The position numbers and the translations under genes were made by a program. From Phycisphaerae bacterium (GTDB lineage: Bacteria; Planctomycetota; Phycisphaerae; UBA1845; UTPLA1), in contig JAJDEC010000123.1 in the NCBI GenBank assembly GCA_029259995.1, forward strand, positions 1-8,109: 8,109 nt of DNA, read 5' to 3'. Positions 7,182-8,109 of the stretch are shown piece by piece. Within the stretch, counting starts at the first letter, position 1. Every line of letters starts with the position of its first letter. The notes beneath the pieces are model-generated. The model was not told the DNA's origin, made no database searches, and saw only the letters and a list, made by a program, of their open reading frames with translations.

Positions 7182-7856
7182 ATGACATCAAGCTATCTTC
7201 CCCGACCTGACGGCCACTTCGACGCTTGGGCTGAGAATTTTGTCGCGTATGCCGCCGGGCACCAGGAGTCCCTGGGGCTGGCGGCGAGCGATGTCGCTAA
7301 GCTGGAGTCGTTGCGGAAGCAGTGGGCCGACGACTATGCGGCTCATGAACAGCAGCAGGCGCTGGCGAGTGCGGCGGCGGCGAGCAAGAGCGACAGCCGC
7401 GCGGCGTTCGAGCGTCAGCTCCGCGCCGCGGCCCGCGAAATCCAGGCCCGAAGCGCCACGACAGACGCCGAACGCGGGGCCCTGGGCCTGACGATTCCCG
7501 ACATGACGCCGACGCGCGTGGGTCCGCCCGAAACCCAGCCGATCCTGAGCGTCGATACATCGCAACGACTGCGTCATTCCCTGCACTTCGTGGATGAGGC
7601 GACGCCGACGCGCCGGGCCAAGCCGCACGGTGTGGCGAGCATCCAGATCTGGACTGCCGTCCGCGCGGCAGGCGAACCGGGGCCGACGGATCCGGCCGAC
7701 TTTCGCTTCGCCGGCCTGGCGACACGCACGCCGACACGCATCGAACTCACCGGCAGCGACGCCGGCAAGACGGCCTACTACATGGCCCGCTGGGTCAACT
7801 CGCGCGCCGTCGTCGGACCCTGGAGTGCCATTGCGATGGCGACGGTCGGGGCGTGA
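7182..7856 (+). CDS. Helical plus Fn3-like domain protein of unknown function
   Basis: The product is a 224-residue protein with no signal peptide or membrane segment, so it is probably cytoplasmic. Residues 1-105 are Ala/Gln/Glu-rich and should form long helices (YLPRPDGHFDAWAENF, then an Ala-rich stretch about 50-95). A short linker carries IPDMTPTRVGPPE. Residues about 123-222 look like a fibronectin type III beta sandwich, ending GKTAYYMARWVNSRAVVGPW. From memory this matches a widespread family of about 220 residues, annotated as hypothetical in planctomycetes and some other bacteria, with conserved VDTSQRLRH, FVDEATP..RAKP and YYM.RWVN....GPWS segments. I know no established function. 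The Fn3-like fold suggests a structural or binding role rather than catalysis. The gene reads as more GC-rich than the kinase gene. It is complete, stands alone, and is followed 18 bases later by repeat copy C. The ATG has a good ribosome-binding site. Confidence 0.92.
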   Translation: MTSSYLPRPDGHFDAWAENFVAYAAGHQESLGLAASDVAKLESLRKQWADDYAAHEQQQALASAAAASKSDSRAAFERQLRAAAREIQARSATTDAERGALGLTIPDMTPTRVGPPETQPILSVDTSQRLRHSLHFVDEATPTRRAKPHGVASIQIWTAVRAAGEPGPTDPADFRFAGLATRTPTRIELTGSDAGKTAYYMARWVNSRAVVGPWSAIAMATVGA

Positions 7857-7874
7857 CGAAATTCAAAAATTCAA

Positions 7875-8109
7875 GAATCTAAAAAACAAAAAAAGGTTCA
7901 TCACGGAAGTCCGGGACGACGGCTTATCACGCTCTGTTAGACGACGGTGTATCAAGCTATGGAAGTTGGAATGTACACCGCGAAGGATCCCGGAGGGATC
8001 CATTGACAATAGCCCAGCGATTTATCGCTGGGGCACGCGGTTTCAAATGCCAACTTCCGTCCCGTAGGGACGGACCGAGTGCCACGTGCCTGGTTCGCGC
8101 CGTCCCTAT
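7875..8109 (+). repeat. Modular palindromic repeat, copy C (+ orientation, cut by window edge)
   Basis: This copy lies in the same orientation as copy A, about 7.87 kb away. An A-rich lead-in (GAATCT, then A-runs) comes first. H0 is perfect here: GGATCCC-GGA-GGGATCC at 7985-8001. H1 (8013-8032) is CCCAGCGA-TTTA-TCGCTGGG. H2 (8056-8074) is TCCGTCCC-GTA-GGGACGGA. The first 9 bases of the core (GCCGTCCCT, 8099-8107) come last, and H3 lies beyond the window. Where copy A has G-T wobbles in H1 and H2, this copy has Watson-Crick pairs. It also carries an extra 25-base tandem unit near its start. Confidence 0.85.
7916..7965 (+). repeat. 25-base tandem duplication inside repeat copy C
   Basis: Two adjacent 25-base units (7916-7940 and 7941-7965) both start ACGACGG and agree at 19 of 25 positions. 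Copy A has a single such unit at the matching place (about 46-70). Its ends share features with both units of copy C. Either copy C gained a unit or copy A lost one by recombination. Confidence 0.7.

Noticed and set aside
6491..7191. Overlapping open frames on both strands between the kinase and Fn3-like genes
   Set aside because: The frames compete for the same bases, have no clear start signals and match no family I know. GC-rich DNA often yields such chance frames.
1..8109. Insertion sequence bounded by copies A and C
   Set aside because: No transposase gene lies between them, the copies are long direct modular repeats rather than terminal repeats, and the genes inside look like ordinary chromosomal ones.

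Overview
The window looks like chromosomal DNA from a GC-rich Gram-negative bacterium, most likely a planctomycete or a relative. The signs are loosely packed genes, a CHASE/PAS hybrid histidine kinase, a predicted lipoprotein with no named family, a helix-plus-Fn3 protein of a type I remember from planctomycetes and some other bacteria, and intergenic palindromic repeats of the 'CCCGGAGGGATC ... TAGCCCAGC' kind. The assignment rests on style and memory, not on a phylogenetic marker.

Layout. Bases 1-632 hold two copies of a modular hairpin-rich repeat facing each other: copy A on + (1-281) and copy B on - (489-632), with about 200 bases between them. Bases 633-1018 hold no convincing gene. 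Gene 1 (1019-2461, +) encodes a predicted exported lipoprotein starting at TTG. It converges, across 63 bases, on gene 2 (2525-6064, -), a 1179-residue membrane hybrid sensor kinase with four membrane segments, CHASE, two PAS domains, HisKA, HATPase and a receiver domain. About 1.1 kb without a convincing gene follows (6065-7181). Gene 3 (7182-7856, +) encodes a 224-residue cytoplasmic protein with a helical N-terminal half and an Fn3-like C-terminal half. Copy C of the repeat (7875-8109, +) runs off the right edge.

How the parts relate. No two genes form an operon: genes 1 and 2 converge, and genes 2 and 3 are divergent and far apart. The kinase is an orphan here, with no separate response regulator or HPt gene beside it. 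Nothing ties the lipoprotein or the Fn3-like protein to the kinase.

The most informative signal outside the genes is the repeat family. Its three copies share the order H0-H1-(H2)-core-H3. The hairpin stems differ between copies in a mostly compensatory way, while most loops and the flanking sequence stay the same. That points to selection on a folded single strand, as in REP-type elements mobilised by RAYT (REP-associated tyrosine) transposases. No such transposase is visible here. I did not find a defence system, CRISPR array, tRNA, rRNA or intact transposase.
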